Source: Polycyclovorans algicola TG408 | GTDB taxonomy: Bacteria; Pseudomonadota; Gammaproteobacteria; Nevskiales; Nevskiaceae | Direction: 5' to 3' | Assembly: GCF_000711245.1 (NCBI RefSeq) | Contig: NZ_JOMH01000001.1 | Span: 3,280,830 to 3,344,829, forward strand | DNA length: 64,000 nucleotides | Shown here: one piece after another, positions 1 through 10,415 of the stretch | Position numbering within the stretch: the stretch's first letter is position 1 | Layout of the letters: the number at the start of each line of letters is the position of its first letter | Program-made: the position numbers and the translations under genes | Notes under the pieces: generated by a model | Databases searched by the model: none | The model's input: only the letters and a program-made list of their open reading frames with translations | What the model was told of the DNA's origin: nothing

Positions 1-308
1 CCGCCCGACTTACGCTCGCTCTCGCCGAGCCGCAGGTGCGGGCCGAGGTCAAAATGACGGGCCAGATCACACAAGGTCGCTTCACGCACCAGACTCGAAC
101 GCAGACGCGACAGCGCGCCCTCGTCGTGACGTGGGTTTTGCAGATAAAGCGCCTCGCCGATCAGTGCATTGAGCAGCCCATCACCGAGAAACTCCAGGCG
201 CTCGTTGTCGATGCCGCCCATCGAGCGATGGGTCAGAGCTTGCAACAACCTTTGCGGATCATTGAAGCGATACCCGAGGCGCGACTGAAGGCCGTCGAGT
301 GCCGTCAA
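1..308 (-). CDS. rnc: Ribonuclease III, N-terminal part (cut by window edge)
   Basis: RNase III cleaves double-stranded RNA in rRNA maturation and mRNA processing in the cytoplasm. About 102 N-terminal residues are present and the gene continues past the left edge. The family signature ERLEFLGDGLL is visible, carrying the acidic metal-binding residues E, E and D, after the usual THRSMGG segment. No in-frame ATG or GTG lies just upstream. The best start is TTG at 308, which overlaps the stop of the DUF4845 gene as TTGA, so translational coupling is likely. It is the last visible gene of the rpoE-lepA-lepB-rnc run; era and recO would be expected next. The identification is firm, the start less so. 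Confidence 0.9.
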   Translation of the reverse strand, partial: MTALDGLQSRLGYRFNDPQRLLQALTHRSMGGIDNERLEFLGDGLLNALIGEALYLQNPRHDEGALSRLRSSLVREATLCDLARHFDLGPHLRLGESERKSG

Positions 309-676
309 CGCATCGGGCCAGAAATCGGCACGTCGGCGCCGAACTCCAGCACCAGCGATACGTTGGCAAACAAATGCCGCCGCGCTTCGTAGTCGTAGCT
401 CAAGCGGCGGCCATCGGCGGCACGCACCACTTTGACGTCGCGCGGCGTGAGGTCATCAATGTCTTCGATGTCCCAGTAGCGCTGCAATGAGCTGCGGATC
501 TCCGTCACCGAGGCCGGAGCGTCCATTGCCACCGCGCTGACCGCACGGCTGATCTTCATTTGATTGAGGTAAATCGGGATGCACTTGAAGGCAATCAGCA
601 TCACAAAGCCCAGTCCGGCGAAAACGAACAGCAAGCCAAACCAACCCAGTCCACGCTGCCGATGACGATTGATCAT
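305..676 (-). CDS. DUF4845 family membrane protein
   Basis: A 123-residue protein of the DUF4845 family, which typically sits between lepB and rnc in gammaproteobacteria; its function is unknown. One N-terminal membrane segment (about residues 12-34, GWFGLLFVFAGLGFVMLIAF) anchors a small periplasmic domain. The ATG at 676 lies 9 nt after the lepB stop, and its own stop overlaps the rnc start. The position suggests membrane-associated processing or assembly, but that is inference from context only. Confidence 0.8.
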   Translation of the reverse strand: MINRHRQRGLGWFGLLFVFAGLGFVMLIAFKCIPIYLNQMKISRAVSAVAMDAPASVTEIRSSLQRYWDIEDIDDLTPRDVKVVRAADGRRLSYDYEARRHLFANVSLVLEFGADVPISGPMR

Positions 677-685
677 GTTCAGGCC

Positions 686-1465
686 CTAGCGAATCCGCAT
701 ACCAATACGGCTGAAATCAACGCGATTGTTCTCGCCGTCCCAGCTCATCCAGATGAAAAATGCCCGGCCGACCAGATTGGCCTCGGACACCGTACCCCAG
801 CCGCGCGAGTCATCACTGCCATCACGATTGTCGCCCATCACGAAATACTCACCCGGCGGCACGGTGAAGTCGAATGACTGACCGCGCCGGTCGTTGGTGA
901 GAATGATCTGGTGACTGCCACGATCGGCCAGCGCTTCCTCGAACCGCTCGATTCGGCCCACCGGACTGCTGAACGCGCCATCTTGTTCCTGAATAACGCG
1001 CTCGCCATTGATGATGAGCTGCTTGTCGCGGTACTGGATGCGGTCCCCCGGCAGGCCGATGACACGCTTGATGAAATCCTTGGACGGGTCCACCGGCCAG
1101 CGAAACACCACCACGTCGCCGCGCTGCGGCTGCCCGGCGAGCGGCAGCAATTTATGGTGGGTCACGGGTTCGCGCAGGCCATAGGTGAATTTGTTCACCA
1201 GGATGAAATCCCCCACATTAAGCGTCGGGATCATCGACCCCGAAGGAATGCGGAACGGCTCGACAATCCACGCGCGCAACACCAGCACGATGATGATCAC
1301 CGGGAAGAACGAGCGGCAGAACTCAACCACACCGTTGGCTTTTTCGGCACCGCCGGATGCGCGACGTGCAGGGGCAAAGCGCCAGGTTTCCAGCGCCCAC
1401 ACCACGCCGGTGATCGCGGCCGCGATGCTCAAGAACACCATGAAATCCCAATGAAACTGCGACAT
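686..1465 (-). CDS. lepB: Signal peptidase I
   Basis: Inner-membrane serine protease that removes signal peptides from exported preproteins. The chosen ATG at 1465 gives 259 residues; a longer TTG reading at 1522 would overlap lepA and adds nothing conserved. Two membrane segments lie near residues 8-27 and 54-69. The catalytic serine is in PSGSMIPTL (Ser77) and the general-base lysine in DFIKRVIGLPGD (Lys133), followed by the GDNRD box near the C-terminus (FVMGDNRDGSDDSRGWG). It follows lepA by 40 nt and precedes DUF4845 by 9 nt, the standard lepA-lepB-rnc arrangement. Confidence 0.97.
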   Translation of the reverse strand: MSQFHWDFMVFLSIAAAITGVVWALETWRFAPARRASGGAEKANGVVEFCRSFFPVIIIVLVLRAWIVEPFRIPSGSMIPTLNVGDFILVNKFTYGLREPVTHHKLLPLAGQPQRGDVVVFRWPVDPSKDFIKRVIGLPGDRIQYRDKQLIINGERVIQEQDGAFSSPVGRIERFEEALADRGSHQIILTNDRRGQSFDFTVPPGEYFVMGDNRDGSDDSRGWGTVSEANLVGRAFFIWMSWDGENNRVDFSRIGMRIR

Positions 1466-1505
1466 CAATGACTCCACGACCCGCGACTGTTTGAGAAAAC
1501 CGCTG

Positions 1506-3314
<1,809 letters not shown>

Positions 3315-3346
3315 TAGGGCCTGTTGACAATCAGCGTATCGCCGCA
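3315..3346 (+). repeat. Solitary copy of MITE terminal repeat abutting lepA start
   Basis: A 32-bp stretch beginning TAGGGCCTGTT matches the terminal inverted repeat of the element at 41124-42609 at 26 of 32 positions (mismatches at 12, 18, 19, 23, 29 and 32 against its left end). It begins at the base next to the lepA ATG. No second inverted end was found within the 100 bp upstream, so it looks like a solo end or remnant. A perfect 7-bp hairpin, GGGTCAG-ct-CTGACCC, follows at 3350-3365. Confidence 0.65.
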
Positions 3347-3444
3347 GCCGGGTCAGCTCTGACCCTGGGGACTGACTATGGACGACGCGCAGTATACCGA
3401 AGGGGTTTGTAAAGCCTGTCGCCTGCAGGGCGACCGCAGCAGGC

Positions 3445-3681
3445 TCAACGCAGCGCCGGAGGCAACCGCGTCGCGTCGAACGCGCCGCTCATCAACAGCA
3501 GGCCATTGGCATCGAGCACCACCGGGATTTTCAGCCCGTAGCGGCGGCGCCAATCGTCACGCTCGTCAACGTCGTGCCAGACAAGCTCGGCGCGCCCTTG
3601 CAGATGTTGCTGCAACGCAAAGCCCAGGTGCTCGCACAATTCGCAATCGGGCCGCGCCAGCACGGTCAACGTGACGGTCAT
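3445..3681 (-). CDS. Glutaredoxin-like thiol protein (DUF836 type)
   Basis: A 78-residue thioredoxin-fold protein with an N-terminal CELC redox pair (Cys13, Cys16) after a short beta strand ([11 protein letters not shown]) and a KIPVVLD loop carrying the cis-proline of glutaredoxins. It probably acts as a small cytoplasmic disulfide reductase; the substrate is unknown. Its ATG overlaps the stop of the upstream mucD-like gene by 4 nt (ATGA), so the two are translationally coupled. A glutaredoxin of this type between mucD and lepA is common in gammaproteobacteria. Confidence 0.85.
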   Translation of the reverse strand: MTVTLTVLARPDCELCEHLGFALQQHLQGRAELVWHDVDERDDWRRRYGLKIPVVLDANGLLLMSGAFDATRLPPALR

Positions 3682-5099
3682 GGACGGCGCGGCATGTCGA
3701 GCGTCAGGAACAGCGGCGAGCCGCGGCGCTGCACCAACAGCGGCACCGAGGCCTCCGGGGTGAGTCGGTCAACCACTTCGTCAAAGCGCTCAGGCGAGTT
3801 CACCGCCTGCCCGTTGACCTGCAGCAGCAGGTCGTCGATCCGCAGACCGGCCCTGACCGCCGATTCGCCATCGACACGCACGATGCGCACCCCGCCGCTC
3901 ATCAACGGAATGCTGTTGCGCTGTCCGGCATCAAGGGCCGCAACGGCAATACCCAGCGGGTTGTCGCCCGACCCTTCTTGGCGTTCTGCGCCATCGGCGC
4001 GCTCGGATTCGCGCGGCTGCGGGGTGCTGGACGGTGTGCCCGGGGCGCCCCAAAGCGACGGTGGCGGCTGCGTGGCGGCTGCGCGCGGCGCCTCTGGCTC
4101 GGTCTCACCCAGCTCAACCCGTATCTGCACGGGACGACCGTCGCGAAGCAGCTCGATGTTGACCATTGCCCCGGGCGTCAATTGGCCAATCAGCAGCGGC
4201 AATTCACGCGAACCGCGCAGGGGCCGACCGTCGATTTCCAGCACCACATCACCGACCCGCAAGCCTGATTCGGCAGCCGGCGATGCGCGCGTGACCTCAG
4301 TGATCTGCGCACCGGTGACGGTGTCCAGCCCCAGCGCGTCGGCGGCCGCGGCATCCAGGCCCTCAACCACCAGCCCCAGCCAAGCGCGGCGCACCCGGCC
4401 ATGGTCGCGGAGCGCTTCGGCCGAGCGTAGCGCAACATCAATGGGGATGGCGAACGCCACCCCGGTCGCGGCGCCCTGCCGGTCCGCCAACATTTGCGTG
4501 TTGACGCCCACCACCCGTCCAAGTGCGTCAAACAGCGGGCCGCCCGAGTTGCCCGGACTGATGACGGCATCGGTCTGCAGGTAAGGCACGTAAGGGTCGT
4601 CAGCAAGGCTGCGCGCCTTGGCCGAGAGTACGCCGGTGGTCACCGTATGGTCGAAGCCGTAAGGCGCCCCGACGGCCACCACCGCCATGCCGACGCGCAA
4701 CGGCGTCGCATCGGCCACGGTCACCGCCGTCAGGTCGGGGGCATCAATCTTCAGCAGGGCCAGATCGCTAGCCTGATCGACGCCGATCAGCCGCGCAGGG
4801 TATTCGTGGCGGTTGTGCAGCTTCACGACGACCCCCTGCGGCGCGTGCGCAACAACATGGGCGTTGGTAATGATGTGGCCGTCCGCGAGCCAGACGAACC
4901 CACTGCCGAGCGATTGACCGGCACCCTGGCCAGGTGCGGGCACGGCGCTGATGTTGACCACAGCCGGCAACAATGTTTCGACCAGGTCGGGCAGTGCCGG
5001 CGGCGACGGCTCACGCCCGCAGGCGCTTAGGGCCAGGATGACCAGCGGCAACAACCACCGCAGCGCAATGGCTCTAAGGGAAGAGGACAGGTGGAACAT
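3678..5099 (-). CDS. mucD: DegP/MucD-type periplasmic serine protease, predicted lipoprotein
   Basis: HtrA-family protease of 473 residues that would degrade misfolded envelope proteins. The S1C triad is complete: His81 (TNAHVV), Asp112 (SDLALLKID) and Ser185 (PGNSGGPL). Two PDZ domains follow. The N-terminus ends in a lipobox, LALSAC with Cys27 followed by Gly, so the enzyme is probably an outer-membrane lipoprotein rather than the soluble protease usual for MucD. ATG at 5099 was preferred to a GTG one codon upstream. It sits in the sigma-E cluster directly after rseC, as mucD does in pseudomonads, and overlaps the glutaredoxin gene by 4 nt. Confidence 0.93.
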   Translation of the reverse strand: MFHLSSSLRAIALRWLLPLVILALSACGREPSPPALPDLVETLLPAVVNISAVPAPGQGAGQSLGSGFVWLADGHIITNAHVVAHAPQGVVVKLHNRHEYPARLIGVDQASDLALLKIDAPDLTAVTVADATPLRVGMAVVAVGAPYGFDHTVTTGVLSAKARSLADDPYVPYLQTDAVISPGNSGGPLFDALGRVVGVNTQMLADRQGAATGVAFAIPIDVALRSAEALRDHGRVRRAWLGLVVEGLDAAAADALGLDTVTGAQITEVTRASPAAESGLRVGDVVLEIDGRPLRGSRELPLLIGQLTPGAMVNIELLRDGRPVQIRVELGETEPEAPRAAATQPPPSLWGAPGTPSSTPQPRESERADGAERQEGSGDNPLGIAVAALDAGQRNSIPLMSGGVRIVRVDGESAVRAGLRIDDLLLQVNGQAVNSPERFDEVVDRLTPEASVPLLVQRRGSPLFLTLDMPRRP

Positions 5100-5167
5100 C
5101 ACCCCATTATCAGCGGCAGACAGGCGCCGCGTCGAACGGCCGGGTTTCGCCGGCCAGGCTCGGATGT

Positions 5168-5641
5168 TCAGCGGGGCGCGTCGATCGGTGCGCAGGGATC
5201 GTCACTGCGCGCCGGTCCAAGAATACGCGGCTGCGTTTGGCCCAGTGCCTGCCAGTGTTCGCCCAGCCAGCGGGTCACCAGAAAACCACCGATGAGGCCG
5301 ATGGCTGCAAACGCGGCCACCAGCAGGTCATGCGCGCCGAGCAACTGGTGGGCGAAGGCGCCGGCCGCCAACAATCCGGCGATCGGCAAGGCAAAGATGG
5401 CCAGCGCAGCTTTCATCAGCGCCCCTTCCTCAACGCCGACGCGGACGACTGCCCCCACCGCGGGCGTCGCGCCGATGCAGGCCACGGCAATGTCGACCCG
5501 CCGACGGCTGACCAGCCGGCCGATCACCCCACCACCGCAGCCCTGGCCACGCTGACAGCGGGCACAACTTTCGCTGGCAAAGGGCTTGACCCAGACCTGG
5601 CCGTCTTCGACACGACTGACGACGGCGCGTTCTTCAAGCAT
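5168..5641 (-). CDS. rseC: RseC/MucC-family membrane regulator
   Basis: A 157-residue inner-membrane protein of the RseC/MucC family, which modulates sigma-E and SoxR reduction in relatives. The N-terminal cytoplasmic part carries a cysteine cluster, CARCQRGQGCGGG, followed by two membrane helices (about residues 77-97 and 107-125). Its ATG at 5641 overlaps the rseB stop by one base (TGATG). It is the fourth gene of the rpoE-rseA-rseB-rseC-mucD set. Confidence 0.9.
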   Translation of the reverse strand: MLEERAVVSRVEDGQVWVKPFASESCARCQRGQGCGGGVIGRLVSRRRVDIAVACIGATPAVGAVVRVGVEEGALMKAALAIFALPIAGLLAAGAFAHQLLGAHDLLVAAFAAIGLIGGFLVTRWLGEHWQALGQTQPRILGPARSDDPCAPIDAPR

Positions 5642-6678
5642 CAGGGGCGCTGCGCGTCGTTGCTCAGACGCTGGGAGGTGCCTTCGGCGATGACCTGTAC
5701 GGTTCTCGACGGCACTTCGCCGACCACCGTGATCTCCACCGAGCCGACGATCTGCCGATAGGCGTGCATGGCGCCGACGGCCGTGGCCGAGTGTGGCATC
5801 GACGCCGCACGTCGCTCACCCACATTCTGCCGACCGAAAATCGACACGAAGGTCAGGCCATCAGAAATAATCCAGTGGCGCAGAGTGCCACTGCCACCCG
5901 GCAAGTCGCGCTGCGTAAACATCACGACCTCAAAGCCTTCGGGAATCGACACCAGACTCAGCTGCGCGTCAGATGTTCCGGCGCCGGGCAACACCGCACC
6001 CGCCTGGCTGCCCAGAGACTGAATCTGATCTTGTGCGATGGACTGATACCCCTGGTCAAGCTGAGGGGTAATGTCGAACACGTCGTCGGCGATCGCGTCG
6101 GGGAAACGCACCTCGGTAAACATGATCTGCTCGATCGCCTTGCCGTCGCTGCCCTTGAGTAGCACCTTGAGCGGCACCTTGGTCTCCTTGTCGGCCCATA
6201 CCTCGTAGCCATAGCGCAGCGGATCGTGCGGCGTGATCGACATGCCTTCACAGCGGCGTCCCGCAATCCGTTGTTCGCCCAACTCCGAAAGGATGTAACT
6301 CTTCTCAATACGTTGCAGCTGCGCCTCGTCAAGCCTGGGGATCATCGACTGCGGCACCCCGTGCAGCGCCGAAGATGGCAGGCGGTGACCCGGCGGCACG
6401 AGGCAGATGACCTTGTCGCCACGGCGCACGACCTCGCGCTGTTCGCCGGTCAGGGTCTGAAGACGCTCACGCGCTTCGCCGTTCTTGTAGCGGTGGGTGA
6501 CGCGGAACGAGTCAATGCTGTCGCCGCTGCGATACAGGAGCACGCCCTCGAAATTGCTTTGCCGCTGAGCCTCGCTGACATCGACCAGCCAAGCTCTTTT
6601 GTCGTCAATGGCGGCAACCCGAACGGGGATGAGCGCAACGGCGCAAACCACCACCAGCAGGGCACCGCGATGCCTCAA
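5641..6678 (-). CDS. rseB: RseB/MucB periplasmic sigma-E regulator
   Basis: A 345-residue periplasmic protein that in relatives binds the periplasmic domain of RseA and protects it from cleavage until lipopolysaccharide or lipid stress signals arrive. A signal peptide (LLVVVCAVALIPVRVAA) is followed by the two-domain MucB/RseB fold: an N-terminal lipoprotein-like domain and a smaller C-terminal domain ending VEITVVGEVPSRTVQVIAEG. The start appears to be TTG at 6678, overlapping the rseA stop as TTGA; no ATG precedes the signal sequence. Start choice is less certain than the family. Confidence 0.92.
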   Translation of the reverse strand: MRHRGALLVVVCAVALIPVRVAAIDDKRAWLVDVSEAQRQSNFEGVLLYRSGDSIDSFRVTHRYKNGEARERLQTLTGEQREVVRRGDKVICLVPPGHRLPSSALHGVPQSMIPRLDEAQLQRIEKSYILSELGEQRIAGRRCEGMSITPHDPLRYGYEVWADKETKVPLKVLLKGSDGKAIEQIMFTEVRFPDAIADDVFDITPQLDQGYQSIAQDQIQSLGSQAGAVLPGAGTSDAQLSLVSIPEGFEVVMFTQRDLPGGSGTLRHWIISDGLTFVSIFGRQNVGERRAASMPHSATAVGAMHAYRQIVGSVEITVVGEVPSRTVQVIAEGTSQRLSNDAQRP

Positions 6679-7301
6679 GGCCGAGACTCCTCGAAAGAGA
6701 CGTTACTGGCCATCACGTCAAACTGCGCTTGGCGGAGGGTGCTGCCCATGCCGCGAGAGCCAGCGAACTGGTGATGCTCCATCAGGTATTCATTGAGTAA
6801 CCACCGGTCACGGGCTGCCGTATCCACTGGCATTTGCGACACGCGACTGTCGGGCAACTGCGCAATCTGGGCGGGTGCAGGCCGCTCGGTTGTGACGTCG
6901 GCAAAACCGGGTGTTTCGCTGACCGCCGCCGGGTTGCTGACCAACATCCAGCCCAGCGCGACCGCGCTGACTGACGCGGCAGCACCGGCAGCGGCCCATG
7001 CCGAACGGCGGCGCCGACGCGGTGCCTGCGCCACCCGCACGCCAGGCTCAGGACGCGGTTTGGTGGCCGGCGCCAGCATGACCGGCGGGGCCTCCATCGA
7101 GATTGATTTCATCACGGCGTTGGACCAATCGGCCGAGACCCGGCCGACGCGCGCACCGCCCATCGACGCCTTGACGGCCGCCCAGGTTTGCCAACGCTGA
7201 ACGGCTGCCGGGTCGTTGGTCAGGTCGGCCAACAGCTGATCGAGTTCCTCGGACGTACATTCGCCATCGAGGGCGGCGGAGAGCATTTCGTCATTTTTCA
7301 T
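6675..7301 (-). CDS. rseA: RseA/MucA anti-sigma-E factor
   Basis: A 208-residue single-pass inner-membrane anti-sigma factor. The N-terminal cytoplasmic domain (LSAALDGECTSEELDQLL) is typical of RseA and would hold RpoE. A membrane segment lies near residues 102-122 (AWAAAGAAASVSAVALGWML), and a periplasmic tail follows for RseB binding and regulated proteolysis. It starts 54 nt after rpoE and overlaps rseB. Composition in the linker is rich in R/A/P. Confidence 0.92.
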   Translation of the reverse strand: MKNDEMLSAALDGECTSEELDQLLADLTNDPAAVQRWQTWAAVKASMGGARVGRVSADWSNAVMKSISMEAPPVMLAPATKPRPEPGVRVAQAPRRRRRSAWAAAGAAASVSAVALGWMLVSNPAAVSETPGFADVTTERPAPAQIAQLPDSRVSQMPVDTAARDRWLLNEYLMEHHQFAGSRGMGSTLRQAQFDVMASNVSFEESRP

Positions 7302-7355
7302 GCAGACATCCCAGGCAGAGACATATGTTGGGTGAACGGATTGTGAACCGATTGA

Positions 7356-7937
7356 TCAGTCATTGCGCATCAGGGGTCCGACGACGGCATCGATGGCTTC
7401 CCGTGCCCGGAAAATCCGCGAGCGGACGGTTCCGATCGGACATTGCATGACCTCGGCAATCTCTTCGTACGACAGGCCTTCAAACTCTCGGAGCGTGATG
7501 GCGCGTCGCAGATCGGCGGGCAATGCGGCAATCACGTCCATGACCTTCTGCTTGATCTCATCGGACAACAAGTTGGCTTCTGGCGTATCAACGTCGCTTA
7601 GATGTTCGGTATGGCCATAAAGTTCGGCATCGGCCACATCGATGTTGTCTCGACCGGAAGGTCGCCGCCCCATCGACACCAGATGGTTTTTTGCGGTGTT
7701 GATGCCGATGCGATAAAGCCAGGTGTAAAAGGCGCTGTTGCCCTGGAAGCCACCGAGCGCGCGGTAGGCCTTGATAAACGTTTCCTGGGCCACGTCGGGC
7801 GCGTCAGCGTCGCCCACAAGTCGGGAGACCAGTTGCACGATCTTGTGTTGGTACTTCCGGAAAAGTAGTTCGAACGCTCGGACGTCCCCAGCCTGGGCAC
7901 GGGCCACCAATTGCTCGTCAACGCTGGCTTCGCTCAT
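7356..7937 (-). CDS. rpoE: RNA polymerase sigma factor RpoE (AlgU/sigma-E)
   Basis: ECF sigma factor of 193 residues that directs envelope-stress transcription. Region 2 (FELLFRKYQHKIVQLVSRLVG, then DVAQETFIKAYRAL) and region 4 (LREFEGLSYEEIAEVMQCP) are intact and closely resemble E. coli RpoE and P. aeruginosa AlgU. It is first in the regulatory operon and divergent from nadB across 161 nt. I looked for a GGAACTT/TCTGA autoregulated promoter upstream and found no convincing match. Confidence 0.97.
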   Translation of the reverse strand: MSEASVDEQLVARAQAGDVRAFELLFRKYQHKIVQLVSRLVGDADAPDVAQETFIKAYRALGGFQGNSAFYTWLYRIGINTAKNHLVSMGRRPSGRDNIDVADAELYGHTEHLSDVDTPEANLLSDEIKQKVMDVIAALPADLRRAITLREFEGLSYEEIAEVMQCPIGTVRSRIFRAREAIDAVVGPLMRND

Positions 7938-8098
7938 GAATCCTTGGAAATTGAGATGACCGCCTGCTGGGATGATGTATCGCTACAATCCGAATGGAGA
8001 GATGCTTGAGGGCGGCAATCATCTTCAACAAAAAATCAGATGGCGCGAGCGGCAAACGCAGCGCGATTCCACCCTCTTAGTGTACTGAAAGGCAGGCA

Positions 8099-9694
8099 AT
8101 GCAGGAGCCAGCGGTTCTCGTCATTGGTAGCGGTGCGGCCGGTCTGAGCTGCGCCCTGCGTCTCGCAGAGGGCGGGCAAAAGGTCTGCGTGGTGTCCAAG
8201 GGGCCGCTGGCCGGCGGCAGCACGCTGTGGGCCCAGGGCGGGATCTCTGCGGTCCTAGATGCTGAAGATTCGCTGGAAAATCACATCCGCGACACCCACG
8301 CGGCCGGCGCAGGGTTATGCGACGCCGAGGCCGTGCGCTTCACCGTGACGCGCGGCGCGCGTTGTATCCGCTGGTTGATGGCGCGCGGGGTTCAATTCTC
8401 GATTGACGAAGCCGACCCGCGACGCCGCCTACATCTAACCCGGGAAGGCGGGCACTCGCATCGTCGGATCGTCCATGCCGCTGATGCCACGGGTCTGGCC
8501 GTGGAAACCACCTTGTGCTCCCTGGTCGAGCAGCATCCGCTGATCACCGCCCTCGAGCACCATGTGGCCGTCGACCTGATCAAAGACCCGGCGACCGGCC
8601 GCATCCGGGGCGCCTACCTGCTCGACATCGACAACGGTAAGGTCCACTCGCAAGGTGCGAGCGCAGTGGTGCTGGCCACCGGCGGTGCCAACCAGGTGTA
8701 CCTGTATTCCAGTAATCCGAATGGCGCCTCGGGCGACGGCATCGCCATGGCCTGGCGGGCCGGTTGCCGCGTCGCCAACATGGAATTCATGCAGTTTCAC
8801 CCGACCACCCTCTATCACCCCGACCGGCGAAACTTCCTGATCAGCGAAGCGCTTCGCGGCGAGGGCGCGACTCTGCGCCTGCCTGACGAGGACAATACCC
8901 CCGGCGAGCGCTTCATGCCGCGCTTCGACAGTCGCGGCGAGCTGGCGCCGCGCGATGTCGTGGCGCGCGCCATCGACCACGAGATGAAACGGCTGGGGCT
9001 GAAGTACGTCTACCTCGACATTCGCCACCAGTCCGAGGCCTTCATCCAGCATCACTTTCCAAGCATTTACCGGGAGTGCCTGACGCTGGGGCTGGACATC
9101 ACGCGAGCACCGATTCCGGTGGTGCCATCGGCCCATTTCACCTGCGGCGGGGTGATCACCAACCTCGACGGGCAAACCGATCTTGCCGGCCTTTATGCCA
9201 TCGGCGAGGTCGCCTACACCGGGCTACACGGCGCCAATCGACTGGCGTCCAACTCACTGCTCGAATGCCTGGTCTTTGGCGAATCGGCGGCCCAGCACAT
9301 CCTGTCTCAGCCGCCCCCGCCAACCGCCAAGTACCCGCTGCCAAGCTGGGATGACAGTCAGGTCACCGACTCGGACGAAGAGGTCGTGGTGGCCCACAAC
9401 TGGCTGGAGCTGCGGACCTTCATGTGGGACTACGTCGGCATCGTGCGCACCAACAAGCGGCTTGAACGCGCGTTGCATCGCGTGCGCATGTTGGCCGATG
9501 AGATCGCCGACTACTACGTCAACTTCAGGGTCGGGCCCGACCTGTTGGAGCTGCGCAACCTGGTCGTCGTCGCAGAGCTGATCGTGCGCTCGGCGATGCA
9601 GCGCGACGAAAGCCGCGGCCTGCACTACAACCTCGATCACCCCGAAACCGTGGCGGTTGCCACACCGACCATCCTCCCCGGTCGTAGCCGGTAA
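8099..9694 (+). CDS. nadB: L-aspartate oxidase
   Basis: FAD enzyme converting L-aspartate to iminoaspartate, the first step of NAD biosynthesis. It has 531 residues. The FAD dinucleotide-binding motif GSGAAGLS is at residues 10-17, with the [10 protein letters not shown] and [13 protein letters not shown] family segments. The catalytic region [15 protein letters not shown] distinguishes it from SdhA. Start ATG at 8099 has the ribosome site AAAGGCAGG just upstream. The nadB-rpoE divergence is conserved in gammaproteobacteria. Confidence 0.97.
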   Translation: MQEPAVLVIGSGAAGLSCALRLAEGGQKVCVVSKGPLAGGSTLWAQGGISAVLDAEDSLENHIRDTHAAGAGLCDAEAVRFTVTRGARCIRWLMARGVQFSIDEADPRRRLHLTREGGHSHRRIVHAADATGLAVETTLCSLVEQHPLITALEHHVAVDLIKDPATGRIRGAYLLDIDNGKVHSQGASAVVLATGGANQVYLYSSNPNGASGDGIAMAWRAGCRVANMEFMQFHPTTLYHPDRRNFLISEALRGEGATLRLPDEDNTPGERFMPRFDSRGELAPRDVVARAIDHEMKRLGLKYVYLDIRHQSEAFIQHHFPSIYRECLTLGLDITRAPIPVVPSAHFTCGGVITNLDGQTDLAGLYAIGEVAYTGLHGANRLASNSLLECLVFGESAAQHILSQPPPPTAKYPLPSWDDSQVTDSDEEVVVAHNWLELRTFMWDYVGIVRTNKRLERALHRVRMLADEIADYYVNFRVGPDLLELRNLVVVAELIVRSAMQRDESRGLHYNLDHPETVAVATPTILPGRSR

Positions 9695-9711
9695 CGCCGG
9701 CCGACCATCAG

Positions 9712-10149
9712 TCAGCGGCGGGGCAAAGACAACCGCGCCTTGAGCCGACGAAAGTTACCCGGCGTCATTTCGTCGCCCGTCAGCAGCCGCGTCAGGCGCT
9801 TGTGCTTTTCGATGCGGAACCGCAGGACCACCATCTTCGGGTGGACCACGCTTTCGTCCAACAGCTCGGCTTCGATACGCTTCCCCCCTCGCCAGATAAA
9901 CCACTGGCCTTCGGCGTCCCAGCGCACGCGGGTAATGGCGCGCTTGCCAAAACCCAGCGCGGGGTGGTGCCGCAAAGCGATCCACGACAGCGCAATCAGC
10001 CCGGCGAGACCCATCATCCACGGCGGCGCAAGCCCTGTGAACGGCAGCAGCGCCGCCGGCAGGGCGTGCACCCATAGCGCCATCATCAGTGCGCCACGCG
10101 ATGGACGCAGGACGAGCTCAACGGAAGATTCGAAATTCCCGGACGACAT
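9712..10149 (-). CDS. ygfX: YgfX-like membrane protein, SdhE partner
   Basis: A 145-residue protein with two adjacent membrane helices (ALMMALWVHALPAALLPF and MMGLAGLIALSWIAL) and a basic soluble C-terminal half. This layout, and its position directly after sdhE, match YgfX, the membrane protein paired with SdhE. ATG at 10149 is chosen because SSVELVLRPSR, the family start region, follows; it overlaps the sdhE coding end by 32 nt. Its role (a toxin-like or flavinylation-linked protein) is debated in other species. Confidence 0.8.
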   Translation of the reverse strand: MSSGNFESSVELVLRPSRGALMMALWVHALPAALLPFTGLAPPWMMGLAGLIALSWIALRHHPALGFGKRAITRVRWDAEGQWFIWRGGKRIEAELLDESVVHPKMVVLRFRIEKHKRLTRLLTGDEMTPGNFRRLKARLSLPRR

Positions 10150-10351
10150 CCCGGTACTCCTCTGGGGTTTCGGCATACCCCATGGTCCACGCCCAGATGT
10201 CCGGGTCTTCAACGTCTGACAGCAGTCGTTCAAAGGCCCGTCGTTCAGTGGCCGGGGCTTGCGGGTAACGATCAGCGTGATAACGCGTCGCCATCACGTC
10301 CAGCTCCTTCATCCCGCGGCGCAGCAACCAGGTCAGTCTCGCGGCGTCCAT
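10118..10351 (-). CDS. sdhE: SdhE FAD assembly factor
   Basis: A 77-residue protein that promotes covalent flavinylation of SdhA. The diagnostic motif RRGMKELD near the N-terminus (RGxxE) is present, as is the YHADRYPQAPATERRAFERLL helix region. A longer GTG/TTG reading would run back through an intrinsic terminator, so ATG at 10351 with GGAG eight bases upstream is the better start. It lies downstream of sdhB, separated by that terminator, and overlaps ygfX. Confidence 0.92.
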   Translation of the reverse strand: MDAARLTWLLRRGMKELDVMATRYHADRYPQAPATERRAFERLLSDVEDPDIWAWTMGYAETPEEYRDVVREFRIFR

Positions 10352-10366
10352 GACAGCGTCTCCAGC

Positions 10367-10395
10367 AAACAAAAGGCGGCCACGCGGGCCGCCTT
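10367..10395 (-). terminator. Intrinsic terminator after sdhB
   Basis: A perfect 9-bp stem (AAGGCGGCC / GGCCGCCTT, 5-nt loop) read on the minus strand is followed by TTTTGTTT. It lies between the sdhB stop and the sdhE start and would end or attenuate the sdh transcript before sdhE-ygfX. Confidence 0.8.
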
Positions 10396-10415
10396 GGGGG
10401 TCGGGACGGGCGATT

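Noticed and set aside
7951-7989. TTGAGA and TACAAT as a possible nadB promoter
   Set aside because: The 27-nt spacing is far too long for a sigma-70 promoter.
7938-8098. Sigma-E autoregulatory promoter of rpoE
   Set aside because: GGAA and TCTGA words were found on the minus strand, but 24 nt apart instead of 16-17.
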